60,007 bases of DNA from Betaproteobacteria bacterium RIFCSPLOWO2_12_FULL_62_58 (GCA_001772005.1 MERI01000168.1:1-60007); one strand, 5' to 3'. Positions 24,057-33,916 are shown, counted from the stretch's first letter. Numbers and translations: made by a program. Notes: a model not told the origin generated them from the letters alone.

Positions 24057-25012
24057 GCCTGGGCTCACATACCGCGGTCCTGTTGGAGCAGGCAGTAGAC
24101 AGTTTGAATGTGCGCACGGACGGAACTTACGTGGACTGCACGTTCGGACGCGGTGGGCACAGCCGGCTGATCCTGGGGCGGCTCGGCGCGCGCGGGCGCC
24201 TGATCGCATTGGATCGCGATCCGGATGCGGTCAAGACGGGAGGAGAAATCGGTGATGAGCGTTTCACGATACTGCATGGCACCTTCGGGCGGCTCACCGA
24301 ACTGTTGGCGGGGGCGCACGTCGCGCGGGTCGATGGCATTTTGCTCGACCTCGGTGTGTCCTCCCCGCAGCTCGACGACGCGGCGCGCGGCTTCAGCTTC
24401 CGCGTCGATGCCCCGCTCGACATGCGCATGGACACGACCCGCGGCATCACCGGGGCGCTATGGCTGGCAAGCGCGACCGAGTCCGAAATCCGGGAGGTGA
24501 TAAGAAACTATGGCGAAGAACGGTTTGCTAAACAGATTGCAGCAGCGATTGTTGCGGCTCGAGCGTGGGGACCTGTTGGCACCACGCGCCAACTTGCCGC
24601 GCTCGTGGCAGAAGCCGTTCCCGCGCGCGAGCCACGCCAGGATCCGGCGACGCGTACGTTTCAAGCTATACGGATTCACGTCAATCAGGAGCTTGAGGAG
24701 TTGTCGCTAGTACTGCCGCAATGCATCGAGTTGCTGGCGCCTGAAGGACGCCTGGTGGTCATCAGCTTCCATTCGCTCGAAGACCGCATCGTCAAGCGCT
24801 TTATGCGCAAACAGGCAACGGGCGACCGTCTGCCGCCACGGCTGCCCATCAGGGCGCGCGACATCGCGGCGCCGCGCCTCAAGTTGATCGGTCGTGCCCA
24901 GCGCCCCGGTGCAGCCGAGATTGCAGCCAACCCCCGCGCGCGCAGCGCCGTGATGCGCGTGGCGGAGCGCCTTGGAAACCCGCAGGTCGCCCGCAAGGGA
25001 GAACCCGCATGA
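24053..25012 (+). CDS. rsmH: 16S rRNA (cytosine-1402 N4) methyltransferase
   Basis: A 319-residue enzyme. [29 protein letters not shown] (SAM motif), [28 protein letters not shown] and [18 protein letters not shown] are all RsmH signatures. It acts on the same nucleotide as RsmI (19330). Start GTG 24053 overlaps the mraZ stop by 4 bp; longer in-frame starts inside mraZ are not conserved. The last codon region overlaps ftsL (ATGA). Confidence 0.96.
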   Translation: MSLGSHTAVLLEQAVDSLNVRTDGTYVDCTFGRGGHSRLILGRLGARGRLIALDRDPDAVKTGGEIGDERFTILHGTFGRLTELLAGAHVARVDGILLDLGVSSPQLDDAARGFSFRVDAPLDMRMDTTRGITGALWLASATESEIREVIRNYGEERFAKQIAAAIVAARAWGPVGTTRQLAALVAEAVPAREPRQDPATRTFQAIRIHVNQELEELSLVLPQCIELLAPEGRLVVISFHSLEDRIVKRFMRKQATGDRLPPRLPIRARDIAAPRLKLIGRAQRPGAAEIAANPRARSAVMRVAERLGNPQVARKGEPA

Positions 25013-25293
25013 TGGTCCGGTTGAATCTGGCGCTGCTCGCGATACTGATCGGTTGCGCACTGGCCCTCGTCACTTCCCAGCACCAGGCGCGCAAGCTCTA
25101 TGTCGAGCTGCAAAAGGAGCAGGAACTCGCGAAACAGCTTGACGTCGAGTGGGGTCAGTTGCAGCTCGAGCAGGGCACGTGGGCGATGCACGGGCGCGTC
25201 GAGAAAATCGCCGTCGAGCAGCTCAACATGCGCGTGCCGCCGCCTTCCCGCATCCAGGTCGTGCCCGCGGCCGCACCCGAGGCAAATCCGTGA
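25009..25293 (+). CDS. ftsL: Cell division protein FtsL
   Basis: A 94-residue bitopic protein: short cytoplasmic start, membrane helix [18 protein letters not shown] (residues 5-22) and a periplasmic heptad-rich coiled coil ([21 protein letters not shown]). It should form the FtsQLB complex. Start ATG 25009 overlaps the rsmH stop; the next ATG at 25012 is equally possible. Its stop overlaps the ftsI GTG. Confidence 0.9.
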   Translation: MMVRLNLALLAILIGCALALVTSQHQARKLYVELQKEQELAKQLDVEWGQLQLEQGTWAMHGRVEKIAVEQLNMRVPPPSRIQVVPAAAPEANP

Positions 25294-27023
25294 GTCCGGC
25301 TGCGCAGTCCCTGTTTTCGCTTCAACTTCCGGCGTGGCGTTCGCGGCTGCTGCTGATCGGGCTGCTCACGTGGTTTGTGGCGCTTGCGGGGCGCGCTCTC
25401 TACCTGCAGGGGCTGCACAACGATTTCCTGCAACGCAAGGGTGAATCGCGTTACTCGCGCGTGATCGAGATCAGCGCGACCCGTGGCATGATCGTCGACC
25501 GCAACAAGGAACCGCTTGCGATATCGACACCGGTCGAATCGGTGGCGGCGAGCCCGGCCGACATCGAGATCACGCCCGAGCAGACGTTGCAGCTCGCGAA
25601 CCTGCTGGAAATGAACGTTGGCGAGGTCAGAAAGAAGTTTGCCGATCTCAAGCGCGAGTTTATCTATCTCAAGCGCCAGTTGCCGCCGGAGCAGGCCGCG
25701 AAAGTGATCGAGCTCGGCATTCCGGGGGTGTTTCTGCAGCGCGAGTATCGCCGCTACTACCCGGCCGGTGAAGTGATGGCGCACATCATCGGTTTCACCG
25801 GCGTCGATGATAACGGTCAGGAGGCGCTGGAACTCGCATTCGACGATACGCTCGCCGGCAAACCGGGGAGCCGCCGCGTGATCAAGGACCGCCTCGGTCA
25901 CATCATCGAGGACGTCGAAAGCATCCAGCAGCCCCAGAACGGCAGGATGCTCACGCTTGCGATCGACACCAAGATCCAGCACGTTACGTTCCGCGAATTG
26001 AAGAAAGCGGTCGCCGAGCACCGTGCCAGGGCCGGCGGCATTATCGTGCTCGATGCCGTCACCGGCGAAGTGCTGGCGATGGCGAATCTTCCTTCGTACA
26101 ACCCCAACAACCGCGGGAAGTTCGATCCGAAACGCACGCGCAACCGAGCGGTGACCGATCTGTTCGAACCGGGTTCGACGCTGAAACCGTTCACCGCTGC
26201 GGCCGCGCTCGAGGCGGGCGCGGTCACGCCGGAGTCGGTGATCCAGACGGCGCCGGGGCAAATGACGATCGGCAACCGCACGATCCACGACGCGCATCCG
26301 CAGGGCGCGTTGACGGTGGCGCAGGTGATCCAGAAGTCGTCGAATATCGGCGCCGCGAAGATCGCGTTGGCGCTGCCTTCGGCGACGCTGTGGGGTGTGT
26401 TGCACCGCGTCGGTTTCGGCATGCCGCCGAACTCGGGGTTCCCGGGCGAAGTGTCCGGCAGGCTGCGCGCTTATTCGACCTGGCGGCCTATCGAGCAGGC
26501 GACGCTGTCATACGGTCACGGCATCTCGGTCTCGCTGCTGCAACTTGCGCGCGCCTACGGCATTTTCGCGACCGACGGGGACTTGAAGCCGGTGACGCTC
26601 ATCAAGCGCGACGCGCCGGCGGAAGGCACGCGCGTGATCTCGCCGGCCACGGCGCAAGCGGTGCGCCGGATGCTGGAAATGGCGGTACAGCCGGGCGGCA
26701 CTGCGCCGCGTTCGCAGGTCATGGGCTATCGCGTTGCGGGCAAGACCGGCACTGCGCGCAAGATCGAAGGCAAGGGGTACGCCTCGAACAAGTATGTCTC
26801 GGCGTTTGTGGGGTTCGCGCCGATATCGTCTCCGCGATTGATCGTGGCCGTGATGATCGATGAGCCCACCGCCGGTCAGTACTACGGCGGCGCAGTCGCT
26901 GCGCCGGTGTTCAGCCGGGTGATGGCCGAAGCGCTGCGGGTCCTGGCGGTGCCGCCGGATGCGCCGGTCAACAATGTCGTGCTGCCTCCTGCCACTGTGC
27001 CCGAGATCAGGGAGGAAGTGTGA
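25290..27023 (+). CDS. ftsI: Septal peptidoglycan transpeptidase FtsI (PBP3)
   Basis: A 577-residue class B penicillin-binding protein. The N-terminal membrane helix (LLLIGLLTWFVALAGRALYL) is followed by the dimerisation/pedestal region and the transpeptidase domain with STLKPF (catalytic Ser about 296, Lys 299), the SSN motif and KTGTARK (about residue 485). It crosslinks septal wall with FtsW. The GTG start overlaps ftsL (GTGA). The tail is short and hydrophobic-Pro rich, ending EIREEV. Confidence 0.97.
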   Translation: MSPAAQSLFSLQLPAWRSRLLLIGLLTWFVALAGRALYLQGLHNDFLQRKGESRYSRVIEISATRGMIVDRNKEPLAISTPVESVAASPADIEITPEQTLQLANLLEMNVGEVRKKFADLKREFIYLKRQLPPEQAAKVIELGIPGVFLQREYRRYYPAGEVMAHIIGFTGVDDNGQEALELAFDDTLAGKPGSRRVIKDRLGHIIEDVESIQQPQNGRMLTLAIDTKIQHVTFRELKKAVAEHRARAGGIIVLDAVTGEVLAMANLPSYNPNNRGKFDPKRTRNRAVTDLFEPGSTLKPFTAAAALEAGAVTPESVIQTAPGQMTIGNRTIHDAHPQGALTVAQVIQKSSNIGAAKIALALPSATLWGVLHRVGFGMPPNSGFPGEVSGRLRAYSTWRPIEQATLSYGHGISVSLLQLARAYGIFATDGDLKPVTLIKRDAPAEGTRVISPATAQAVRRMLEMAVQPGGTAPRSQVMGYRVAGKTGTARKIEGKGYASNKYVSAFVGFAPISSPRLIVAVMIDEPTAGQYYGGAVAAPVFSRVMAEALRVLAVPPDAPVNNVVLPPATVPEIREEV

Positions 27024-27028
27024 GGGCA

Positions 27029-27056
27029 GGATCGAGGATCGAGGATTGAGGAACAA
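27029..27056. repeat. Heptamer array at the ftsI-murE junction
   Basis: GGATCGA, GGATCGA, GGATTGA, GGAACAA. The TTG proposed as murE start (27046-27048) lies in the third unit, and the purine-rich units serve as the only ribosome-binding sequence. Confidence 0.8.
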
Positions 27057-28596
27057 CTTCGCGACGCTTGCGCGCTTCAGCTTGAGCGCGATCGATGATC
27101 TCGGCGTGAAACGACTGGTCACGGACAGCCGGCGTATCGGGCCAGGCGACACGTTCGTCGCCTATCCTGGCGAAGCGCGCGACGGACGCGACTACATCGC
27201 TCAGGCGCTTGCCAATGGGGCCGCTTCGGTGCTGTGGGAAAACCGCGACTACGCCTGGAATCCGGCGTGGCGCATCCCCAACCTCGGTGTTGCAGATCTC
27301 CGCCGGTGCGCCGGCGAGATCGCAAGCCATGTCTACGGCCGGCCGAGCGCCAAACTATGGGTGATTGGCGTCACCGGCACCAATGGGAAGACTTCGTGCA
27401 GCCACTGGATCGCGCAGTCTCTCACGCGCACGGGCCGCAAATGCGCGGTGATCGGCATGCTCGGCAGCGGTTTTCCCGGCGCACTGGAGACAACGCTGAA
27501 CACCACGCCTGACGCGGTGTGGCTGCATGGCGCGCTCGATGAATTCGTCCGGGGCGGCGCCCGTGCGGTGAGCATGGAAGTTTCCTCGCACGGCATCGAG
27601 CAACACCGGCTCGCCGGAATCGAACTCGACGTCGCGCTGCTGACCAACGTCTCGCGCGACCACCTCGACTATCACGGCACGATGCGTCGTTACCGCGCGG
27701 CGAAGGCCCGGCTCTTCCGCTGGTCTTCGCTCAAGTACGCGGTACTCAATCTCGACGACAAATTCGGCGCCGACATGGTTTCCCGCGTGCGGCGTTCGAA
27801 TACGGGCGTGGTGGGATATGGCTTCACCCGCGTCCGGTCGCCGCGCGCGAGCGGCAGCCGCATGCTGCGTGTGCAGGGCCGCAATCTGCGCGTCGGCGCC
27901 GATGGTTTGGCGTTCGACGTATCCACGCCGTGGGGCTCGGCGTCCCTGAAGAGTCATCTTATCGGCCGCTTCAATGCCGCCAACCTGCTGGGGTCGCTCG
28001 CAGCCCTGCTGGCGAGTGACATCAGCCTTGAGAATTCGGTGAGGGCGTTGCAGCGCGTGAAAGCGGTACCCGGGCGCACCGAGCGCTATGGCGGCGGCAG
28101 CCGGCCGCTGGTGGTGGTGGATTATGCGCACACCCCGGACGCCCTCGAGAATGTGCTGCTCGCGCTGCGCGAGATGATCTCCCCTCGCGCCTCACGCCCC
28201 ATTCTTTTCAATACCCCCTTGAGGGGTACGCCCCATGAACCGCAACTGATTTGCGTATTCGGCTGCGGCGGGGAACGCGACCGCGGGAAACGTCCGCTGA
28301 TGGGAGCGATCGCCGCCGCCCTCGCCGATCACGTGATCATCACCAGCGACAATCCGCGCAGCGAGCATCCGGATGCGATCGTCGCTGACATCGCGAAAGG
28401 CCTGCGCGGGGCGCGCGCCGCGATCGAACCGGACCGCGCACGGGCGATTCGACTCGCAGTGAGCATGACGCGCCGCGGCGACATCGTGCTGGTGGCCGGC
28501 AAGGGACACGAGCAGCACCAGGAAATCGGCGGTATCAAACATGTTTTCAGCGATGCCGCGGTGGTGACAGCGGCGCTGCGGGGAAGCCGGGGTTAG
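27046..28596 (+). CDS. murE: UDP-MurNAc-tripeptide synthetase MurE
   Basis: A 516-residue Mur ligase. The N-domain (VTDSRRIGPGDTFVAYPG) is followed by the ATP loop VTGTNGKTS, DHLDYHGTM, the DYAHTPDALE start of the C-terminal domain, and VFGCGGERDRGKRPLMG with DNPRSEHPD, the motif of meso-diaminopimelate-specific MurE. The start is probably TTG 27046; no ATG or GTG in frame lies between the ftsI stop and the conserved region. About 20 residues between LREM and LICVFGCGG (codons 28178-28245) have no counterpart in E. coli MurE and coincide with a repeat element. Confidence 0.95.
   Translation: MRNNFATLARFSLSAIDDLGVKRLVTDSRRIGPGDTFVAYPGEARDGRDYIAQALANGAASVLWENRDYAWNPAWRIPNLGVADLRRCAGEIASHVYGRPSAKLWVIGVTGTNGKTSCSHWIAQSLTRTGRKCAVIGMLGSGFPGALETTLNTTPDAVWLHGALDEFVRGGARAVSMEVSSHGIEQHRLAGIELDVALLTNVSRDHLDYHGTMRRYRAAKARLFRWSSLKYAVLNLDDKFGADMVSRVRRSNTGVVGYGFTRVRSPRASGSRMLRVQGRNLRVGADGLAFDVSTPWGSASLKSHLIGRFNAANLLGSLAALLASDISLENSVRALQRVKAVPGRTERYGGGSRPLVVVDYAHTPDALENVLLALREMISPRASRPILFNTPLRGTPHEPQLICVFGCGGERDRGKRPLMGAIAAALADHVIITSDNPRSEHPDAIVADIAKGLRGARAAIEPDRARAIRLAVSMTRRGDIVLVAGKGHEQHQEIGGIKHVFSDAAVVTAALRGSRG
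28188..28238. repeat. Repeat element inside murE
   Basis: GCCTCAC-type heptamer (28189-28195) followed by a 33-bp block (28200-28232) identical to 33996-34028. The block contains the stem TACCCC-CTTGA-GGGGTA. It is in frame and encodes part of the extra peptide in MurE. Confidence 0.85.
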
Positions 28597-28600
28597 CGCG

Positions 28601-30031
28601 ATGCCGATGATGTCTTTGTCCGCGGCTGCGACGGCGACGGAGGCCGAGCTGCGCGGGCCCGATTTGGCATTCGACAGCGTTGGTACCGACACGCGCACGC
28701 TTGCCCCGCGCGCCCTGTTCGTGGCGCTGAAAGGCGACCGGTTCGACGGTCACAAGTTTGTCGCCGAGGCTCAAGCCGCCGGCGCGGTCGCGGCCATGGT
28801 CGAGGATTCAGGATCCAGGATTCAGGATTCAGGGCTCGCGCTGCCGCTGCTTGTCGTCGCAAACACGCGCCTTGCGCTCGGGCGGCTCGCGGCCTGTTGG
28901 CGCAGCAGGTTCACGATGCCGCTGGTCGCGCTTACCGGCAGCAGCGGTAAAACCACGGTGAAGGAAATGCTCGCGGGGATCCTGCGCGAAGCTTGCGCCG
29001 CTCAATCCTCAATCGTCGATGCTGAATCCTGCGTTCTGGCCACGCGCGGCAACCTCAACAACGACATCGGTGTGCCGCTCATGCTGCTGGAGCTGAAGCC
29101 CAATCACCGTTTCGCGGTGATCGAGATGGGCATGAATCACGCTGGCGAAATCCGCTATCTGACGCGGCTCGCCGCGCCCGATGTAGCGCTCGTCAACAAC
29201 GCCGGACGCGCCCATATGGCGTTCTTCGCGTCCGAAGAAGCGATCGCCCGCGCCAAGGGCGAACTCTACGAGGATCTCAAGGCGAAGGGCACGGCGGTAA
29301 TCAACGCCGATGAGCGCTTTGCGCCGCTGTGGCGCGAGCTTGCGGCAGGCAGGAAGCAGATCGATTTCGGGATCGACCGTGAGGCCACGGTGACCGCCAC
29401 CTACGCGCTGCGCTATCTCGAAAGCGAGATCGTGGTGAAAATGCCCCGTGGCGAGGCCGGCGCAACGCTCAAGGCGCCCGGACTGCACAACGTGAAGAAC
29501 GCGCTCGCGGCGGCAGCGGCGGCGACGGCGCTCGACATCGGGCCGCAGGCGGTTACCGCGGGCCTTGCGCGCTTTACCGGGATGGAGGGCCGGTTGCAGA
29601 AAAAGCCGGGCCTGAACGGCGCAACGCTGATCGATGACACCTACAACGCCAATCCCGAATCAGTGCGGGCGGCGATCGCGGTCCTCGCCCAAGCGCCGGG
29701 TCGCAAGCTGCTGGTGATGGGCGATATGGGCGAACTCGGAGCGGACGCACCGCGGCTGCACGCGGAGATGGGGGAGGCAGCGCGCGTCGCCGGGATCGAC
29801 CACCTCCTGACGCTGGGCGAGGTGTCGGCGCATGCGGCGCGGGCATTCGGCAGCGCGGCGCGGCATTTTTCACGCATCGAGGACCTGCTCGCTGAGATCG
29901 AGAACCTCCTCGAACCCGGAATCACGGCGCTGGTCAAGGGGTCGCGTTTCATGCAGATGGAGCGGGTAGTCAAGGCGTTCGCCGTGGAAAGAGAGGCGAC
30001 AGGCGAGAGGCGAGAGGCGAAAAACCCATGA
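28601..30031 (+). CDS. murF: UDP-MurNAc-pentapeptide synthetase MurF
   Basis: A 476-residue Mur ligase: DTRTLAPRALFVALKG, ATP loop LTGSSGKTTVKEM, GNLNNDIGVP, EMGMNHAGEI, GRFTGMEGR-like segment and DDTYNANPES. It adds D-Ala-D-Ala to UDP-MurNAc-tripeptide. Two in-frame heptamer arrays (28803-28837 and 29001-29035) add about 10 residues each, before LPLLVV and before VLATRGNLNN. The C-terminal ATGERREAKNP is encoded by the array at 29993. ATG 28601 or 28607. Confidence 0.95.
   Translation: MPMMSLSAAATATEAELRGPDLAFDSVGTDTRTLAPRALFVALKGDRFDGHKFVAEAQAAGAVAAMVEDSGSRIQDSGLALPLLVVANTRLALGRLAACWRSRFTMPLVALTGSSGKTTVKEMLAGILREACAAQSSIVDAESCVLATRGNLNNDIGVPLMLLELKPNHRFAVIEMGMNHAGEIRYLTRLAAPDVALVNNAGRAHMAFFASEEAIARAKGELYEDLKAKGTAVINADERFAPLWRELAAGRKQIDFGIDREATVTATYALRYLESEIVVKMPRGEAGATLKAPGLHNVKNALAAAAAATALDIGPQAVTAGLARFTGMEGRLQKKPGLNGATLIDDTYNANPESVRAAIAVLAQAPGRKLLVMGDMGELGADAPRLHAEMGEAARVAGIDHLLTLGEVSAHAARAFGSAARHFSRIEDLLAEIENLLEPGITALVKGSRFMQMERVVKAFAVEREATGERREAKNP
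28803..28837. repeat. In-frame heptamer array 1 of murF
   Basis: AGGATTC, AGGATCC, AGGATTC, AGGATTC, AGGGCTC. It is translated as DSGSRIQDSG in the loop before the LPLLVV strand. The same AGGATTC unit recurs between pilD and pilC. Confidence 0.85.
29001..29035. repeat. In-frame heptamer array 2 of murF, inverted relative to array 1
   Basis: CTCAATC, CTCAATC, GTCGATG, CTGAATC, CTGCGTT. CTGAATCCTG is the reverse complement of CAGGATTCAG in array 1. The arrays flank the conserved P-loop coding sequence. Confidence 0.8.
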
Positions 30032-30076
30032 GCCAACTGCCGTTTCGCGCCTTTCGCCTTTCTCCTCTCTCCTCTC
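29993..30076. repeat. Inverted heptamer arrays between murF and mraY
   Basis: GAGGCGA, CAGGCGA, GAGGCGA, GAGGCGA (29993-30020) face GCCTTTC, GCCTTTC, TCCTCTC, TCCTCTC (30049-30076). The first arm encodes the last residues of MurF. The second arm ends 19 bp before mraY. Confidence 0.85.
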
Positions 30077-30095
30077 GCGCGAACGGGAGTGAGCG

Positions 30096-31181
30096 ATGCT
30101 GCTAGAGCTCGCCCAATGGCTGGCGAAGGACATCCGCGCGTTCAACGTGTTCAACTACATCACGCTGCGCGCGGTGCTCGCCTGCCTCACCGCGCTGGTG
30201 ATTTCGTTCGTCATTGGACCGGCGATGATCCGGAAGTTGACCGCATACAAGATCGGTCAGGCGGTGCGCGATGACGGTCCGCAGTCGCACCTCATCAAGG
30301 CCGGAACGCCGACCATGGGCGGGGCGCTGATCCTGGTTTCAATCACCATCACGACGCTGCTGTGGGCCGACCTCGAAAACCGGTTCGTCTGGATCGTGGT
30401 GTGGGTGACGCTCGCCTTCGGCGCGATCGGCTGGATCGACGACTACCGTAAAGTGGTCAAGCGCGACCCGAAGGGGTTGTCGGCCAGGGCCAAGTTTTCC
30501 TGGCAATCGGTGATCGGGGTCGCCGCCGCCTGCTATATCGCGTTCTCGACCGACCTGCCGGCGCAAACGGCGTTCATCGTGCCGTTTTTCAAGCAGATCG
30601 CATATCCGCTCGGCGCGTTTGGTTTCGTCGTGATGACGTATCTGGTAATCGTAGGCTCGAGCAACGCAGTGAACCTGACCGACGGGCTTGACGGTCTGGC
30701 GATCATGCCCACGGTGATGGTGGGAGGCGCGCTCGGCGTGTTCGCCTACGTCGCGGGAAATGCGGTGTTTTCGAAGTATCTCGGGTTTCCATACATTCCG
30801 GGCGCGGGCGAACTTGCCGTGATCTGCGGCGCAATCGCCGGCGCGGGGCTCGCTTTCCTGTGGTTCAACGCCTATCCCGCGGAAGTGTTCATGGGCGATG
30901 TCGGTGCGCTCGCGCTGGGAGCGGCACTGGGCACGGTCGCGGTGATCGTGCGGCAGGAGATCGTGCTGTTCATCATGGGCGGTGTGTTCGTGATCGAGAC
31001 GCTGTCGGTGATGCTGCAGGTGGCTTCATTCAAGCTTACCGGCAAGCGGATTTTCCGCATGGCGCCGCTGCATCACCATTATGAGTTGAAAGGATGGAAG
31101 GAAAACCAGGTGGTGGTGCGCTTCTGGATCATCACCATGATGTTGGTTTTGGTTGGACTGTCCTCGCTGAAGTTGCGGTAA
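30096..31181 (+). CDS. mraY: Phospho-MurNAc-pentapeptide translocase MraY
   Basis: A 361-residue polytopic inner-membrane enzyme with about ten hydrophobic helices. The polyprenyl-phosphate transferase signatures are present: [42 protein letters not shown] and [13 protein letters not shown]. It makes lipid I from UDP-MurNAc-pentapeptide and undecaprenyl phosphate. The first eight residues precede the conserved ARWL-like helix; ATG 30096 follows GGGAGT. Confidence 0.97.
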   Translation: MLLELAQWLAKDIRAFNVFNYITLRAVLACLTALVISFVIGPAMIRKLTAYKIGQAVRDDGPQSHLIKAGTPTMGGALILVSITITTLLWADLENRFVWIVVWVTLAFGAIGWIDDYRKVVKRDPKGLSARAKFSWQSVIGVAAACYIAFSTDLPAQTAFIVPFFKQIAYPLGAFGFVVMTYLVIVGSSNAVNLTDGLDGLAIMPTVMVGGALGVFAYVAGNAVFSKYLGFPYIPGAGELAVICGAIAGAGLAFLWFNAYPAEVFMGDVGALALGAALGTVAVIVRQEIVLFIMGGVFVIETLSVMLQVASFKLTGKRIFRMAPLHHHYELKGWKENQVVVRFWIITMMLVLVGLSSLKLR

Positions 31182-31184
31182 GGA

Positions 31185-31273
31185 GGGATTAGGGGCTAGG
31201 GATTAGGGACTAGGGACTAGAACAGTCATGGGTGGACGAAGTTTGCTAGTCCCTAGCATCTAACCCCTAGTCT
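31185..31273. repeat. Inverted heptamer arrays between mraY and murD
   Basis: GGGATTA, GGGGCTA, GGGATTA, GGGACTA, GGGACTA (31185-31219) face CTAGTCC, CTAGCAT, CTAACCC, CTAGTCT (31246-31273). The arms start 3 bp after the mraY stop and end 11 bp before murD, so they fill the gap. Confidence 0.9.
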
Positions 31274-31284
31274 CTTGCGGGGAT

Positions 31285-32673
31285 ATGGAGCTGAAAGGAA
31301 GGAACGTATTGGTGCTGGGACTGGGTGACACGGGGTTATCGATGACGCGCTGGCTCGTCCGTCATGGTGCGGATGTCCGGGCCGCCGACAGCCGCGATCA
31401 TCCGCCGCGCGCCGCGATGCTGGCGGACGAACTGCCGCAAGTGAATGTGGCGACAGGGGCCTTCCGCGAGAGGGATTTCGCAGGTGTCGACATGATCGCG
31501 ATCAGCCCGGGCATTGACCGCCGCCAGCCGCCGATCGCCGAGGCCATCGGGCGCGGCGTGCCGGTCGTCGGCGACATTGAACTGTTCGCGCGGGCCCTCA
31601 ACACTGAACACTCAACACTCAACGCTCCAAAGGTTCTGGCGGTCACCGGCTCGAACGGCAAGAGCACGGTCACGGCGATGGCCGGAGACATGTGCCTCGC
31701 GGCCGGGGTTGTCACTACGGTCGCCGGCAACATCGGGCTCCCGGTGCTTGATGCGCTCGCCGCGGTCGAGAACGGGGCGGTGATGCCCGGCGTCTTCGTG
31801 CTCGAACTGTCGAGCTTCCAGCTGGAGAGCACGTCCAGTCTCCGACCCGACGCGGCGGCCATGCTCAATCTGTGCGAAGACCACATGGACCGCTACGACA
31901 GCCTGGCGAATTACGCCGCGGCCAAGGCGCGTATTTTCGCCGGGAGCGGCGTGCAGGTGCTCAACCGAGATGATGCCTGGAGCGTGGGCATGGCACGAGC
32001 CGGGCGCACGGTGGCGACGTTCGGCCTTGACGCGCCGCGCAGCGACGCCGAATGGGGGATCACGGCAGCGCGCGGCAAACGTGTTCTTGCGCACGGTGCC
32101 CGTGAACTGCTGGCGGTGGACGAACTGCCGGTCGCCGGCCTGCACAATGCCGCCAACGCGCTCGCCGCGCTCGCGCTGGTCCACGTCATCGATCTGCCGG
32201 AGGCGCCGCTGCCTGCGGCGCTGCGCGGGTTCAGGGGGCTGCCGCACCGCATGCAGAGGGTGGCGGAGGTCAGCGGAGTGGCGTTTTATGACGACTCCAA
32301 GGGCACCAACGTCGGCGCCACCGTTGCGGCGCTCTCCGGCATGGCCCGCCCAGTGGTGCTGATTGCCGGAGGCGACGGCAAGGGCCAGAACTTCGCGCCG
32401 CTCGCGGCGCCGGTGACCGCACATGCGCGCGCGGTGGTGCTGATCGGCCGCGACGCCGCTGCGCTCGCCGGTGCGCTCGCCGGTCGCGGCGTACCGCTCA
32501 CGCGGGCGAGCAGCATGGAAGAGGCGGTCCGCGCCGCGTTCCGCGCCAGTCGGCCGGGAGATGCCGTATTGCTCTCCCCCGCCTGCGCGAGCTATGACAT
32601 GTTCCGCAACTACATGCACCGCGCTGAAGTGTTCGTGGCGGCCGTGAAAGCGCTGGTTGAGTGTGAGGGGTGA
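31285..32673 (+). CDS. murD: UDP-MurNAc-L-alanine:D-glutamate ligase MurD
   Basis: A 462-residue Mur ligase: Rossmann start NVLVLGLGDTGLSMTRWL, ISPGI, VGDIELFARA, ATP loop VTGSNGKSTVTAM, LSSFQLE, NLCEDHMDRY, DDSKGTNVGAT and SPACASYDMFRNY. It adds D-Glu to UDP-MurNAc-Ala. Between ELFARAL and PKVLAVTGSNGKST an extra segment of about nine residues, NTEHSTLNA, is encoded by the array at 31597. Its stop is within the array at 32661. Confidence 0.96.
   Translation: MELKGRNVLVLGLGDTGLSMTRWLVRHGADVRAADSRDHPPRAAMLADELPQVNVATGAFRERDFAGVDMIAISPGIDRRQPPIAEAIGRGVPVVGDIELFARALNTEHSTLNAPKVLAVTGSNGKSTVTAMAGDMCLAAGVVTTVAGNIGLPVLDALAAVENGAVMPGVFVLELSSFQLESTSSLRPDAAAMLNLCEDHMDRYDSLANYAAAKARIFAGSGVQVLNRDDAWSVGMARAGRTVATFGLDAPRSDAEWGITAARGKRVLAHGARELLAVDELPVAGLHNAANALAALALVHVIDLPEAPLPAALRGFRGLPHRMQRVAEVSGVAFYDDSKGTNVGATVAALSGMARPVVLIAGGDGKGQNFAPLAAPVTAHARAVVLIGRDAAALAGALAGRGVPLTRASSMEEAVRAAFRASRPGDAVLLSPACASYDMFRNYMHRAEVFVAAVKALVECEG
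31597..31631. repeat. In-frame heptamer array of murD
   Basis: CTCAACA, CTGAACA, CTCAACA, CTCAACG, CTCCAAA, just before the P-loop codons. No inverted partner was found nearby. Confidence 0.85.
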
Positions 32674-32731
32674 GGCGTGAGGGCAAATTCGATGCGACCG
32701 ATGCTCTTGCGCCTCACGCCTTACGCCTCAC
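32661..32731. repeat. Inverted heptamer arrays between murD and ftsW
   Basis: GTGTGAG, GGGTGAG, GCGTGAG, GGCAAAT (32661-32688) face GCCTCAC, GCCTTAC, GCCTCAC (32711-32731). The murD stop TGA (32671-32673) lies in the first arm. Confidence 0.85.
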
Positions 32732-32755
32732 GAACCGGGGAGAGTTTCTGAGAAC

Positions 32756-33916
32756 ATGTCTTACACGGATGTAAAGCAGCAAGCCCCGATGGCCGAGTAC
32801 GACCACACGCTGGTGTGGCTCGCCGTGCTGCTCCTGGGAATCGGCATGGTCATGGTGTATTCGGCTTCCATCGCGATCGCGGAAGGCAGCCGCGCGACCG
32901 GCAATCAGCCGATGTACTACCTGCTCCGGCACAGCGCGTTCATTGCCGTCAGCATCGTATCGGCGGTGATTGCGTTCCAGGTCCCGTTACGCGTCTGGCA
33001 GCGGGCAGCTCCCTACCTGTTCCTGTTCGGTCTGGGACTGCTCGCGCTGGTGCTGGTGCCGGGGATTGGTCGCGAAGTCAATGGCAGTCGGCGCTGGCTG
33101 TCACTTTATTTCGTGAATTTGCAGCCGTCGGAGCTGATGAAGCTGTTCGTGGTGCTCTACGCCGCCGATTACACGGTGCGCAAGGCCGCTGTCATGCACA
33201 GCTTCCGCAAGGGCTTCCTGCCGATGCTGGTCGTGATGCTGCTCACGGGGTGGCTGCTGCTGCGCGAGCCGGATTTCGGCGCCTTTGCCGTGATCACCGT
33301 GATCGCGATGGGCATCCTGTTCCTGGGCGGCATGAACTGGCGGTTGTTCGCAGGCCTGATCGTGACGCTGGTGATCGGTTTTCTGTTGCTGATTCTCGCG
33401 TCGCCTTATCGCATGCAACGCATGATCGGCTTCATGGACCCGTGGGCCGACCCCTACGGCAAGGGCTACCAGCTGTCGCACGCGTTGATCGCGTTCGGAC
33501 GCGGCGAGTGGCTCGGCGTGGGCCTGGGCGGCAGCGTGGAGAAGCTCTTTTACCTGCCGGAGGCCCACACCGATTTTCTGCTGGCGGTGATCGCCGAGGA
33601 ACTCGGATTCGCCGGAGTGGCGGCGATCATCGTGCTGTTCGCATGGATCGTCGCGCGCGCGTTCGCGATCGGCCGCCGCGCGGTTGCGCTCGAGCGCTAT
33701 TTCCCGGCACTGCTGGCGCAGGCCATCGGACTTTGGATCGGCGTGCAGGCCATCATCAACATGGGCGTCAACATGGGTGTGCTGCCGACCAAGGGGTTGA
33801 CGCTGCCGCTGCTGTCGTTCGGCGGCAGCGCGGTCGTCACCACCTGCTGCGCCATCGCCGTGTTGTTGAGGGTTGACTGGGAGAACAGGCAGCTCATGCG
33901 AGGGTTCACGGTATGA
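32756..33916 (+). CDS. ftsW: Septal glycan polymerase FtsW
   Basis: A 386-residue SEDS-family protein with about ten membrane helices: an opening [90 protein letters not shown] and [10 protein letters not shown], covering all SEDS landmarks. It polymerises lipid II at the septum with FtsI. The first eleven residues before MAEYDHTL are not conserved; a start at the internal ATG 32789 is possible. Confidence 0.95.
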   Translation: MSYTDVKQQAPMAEYDHTLVWLAVLLLGIGMVMVYSASIAIAEGSRATGNQPMYYLLRHSAFIAVSIVSAVIAFQVPLRVWQRAAPYLFLFGLGLLALVLVPGIGREVNGSRRWLSLYFVNLQPSELMKLFVVLYAADYTVRKAAVMHSFRKGFLPMLVVMLLTGWLLLREPDFGAFAVITVIAMGILFLGGMNWRLFAGLIVTLVIGFLLLILASPYRMQRMIGFMDPWADPYGKGYQLSHALIAFGRGEWLGVGLGGSVEKLFYLPEAHTDFLLAVIAEELGFAGVAAIIVLFAWIVARAFAIGRRAVALERYFPALLAQAIGLWIGVQAIINMGVNMGVLPTKGLTLPLLSFGGSAVVTTCCAIAVLLRVDWENRQLMRGFTV

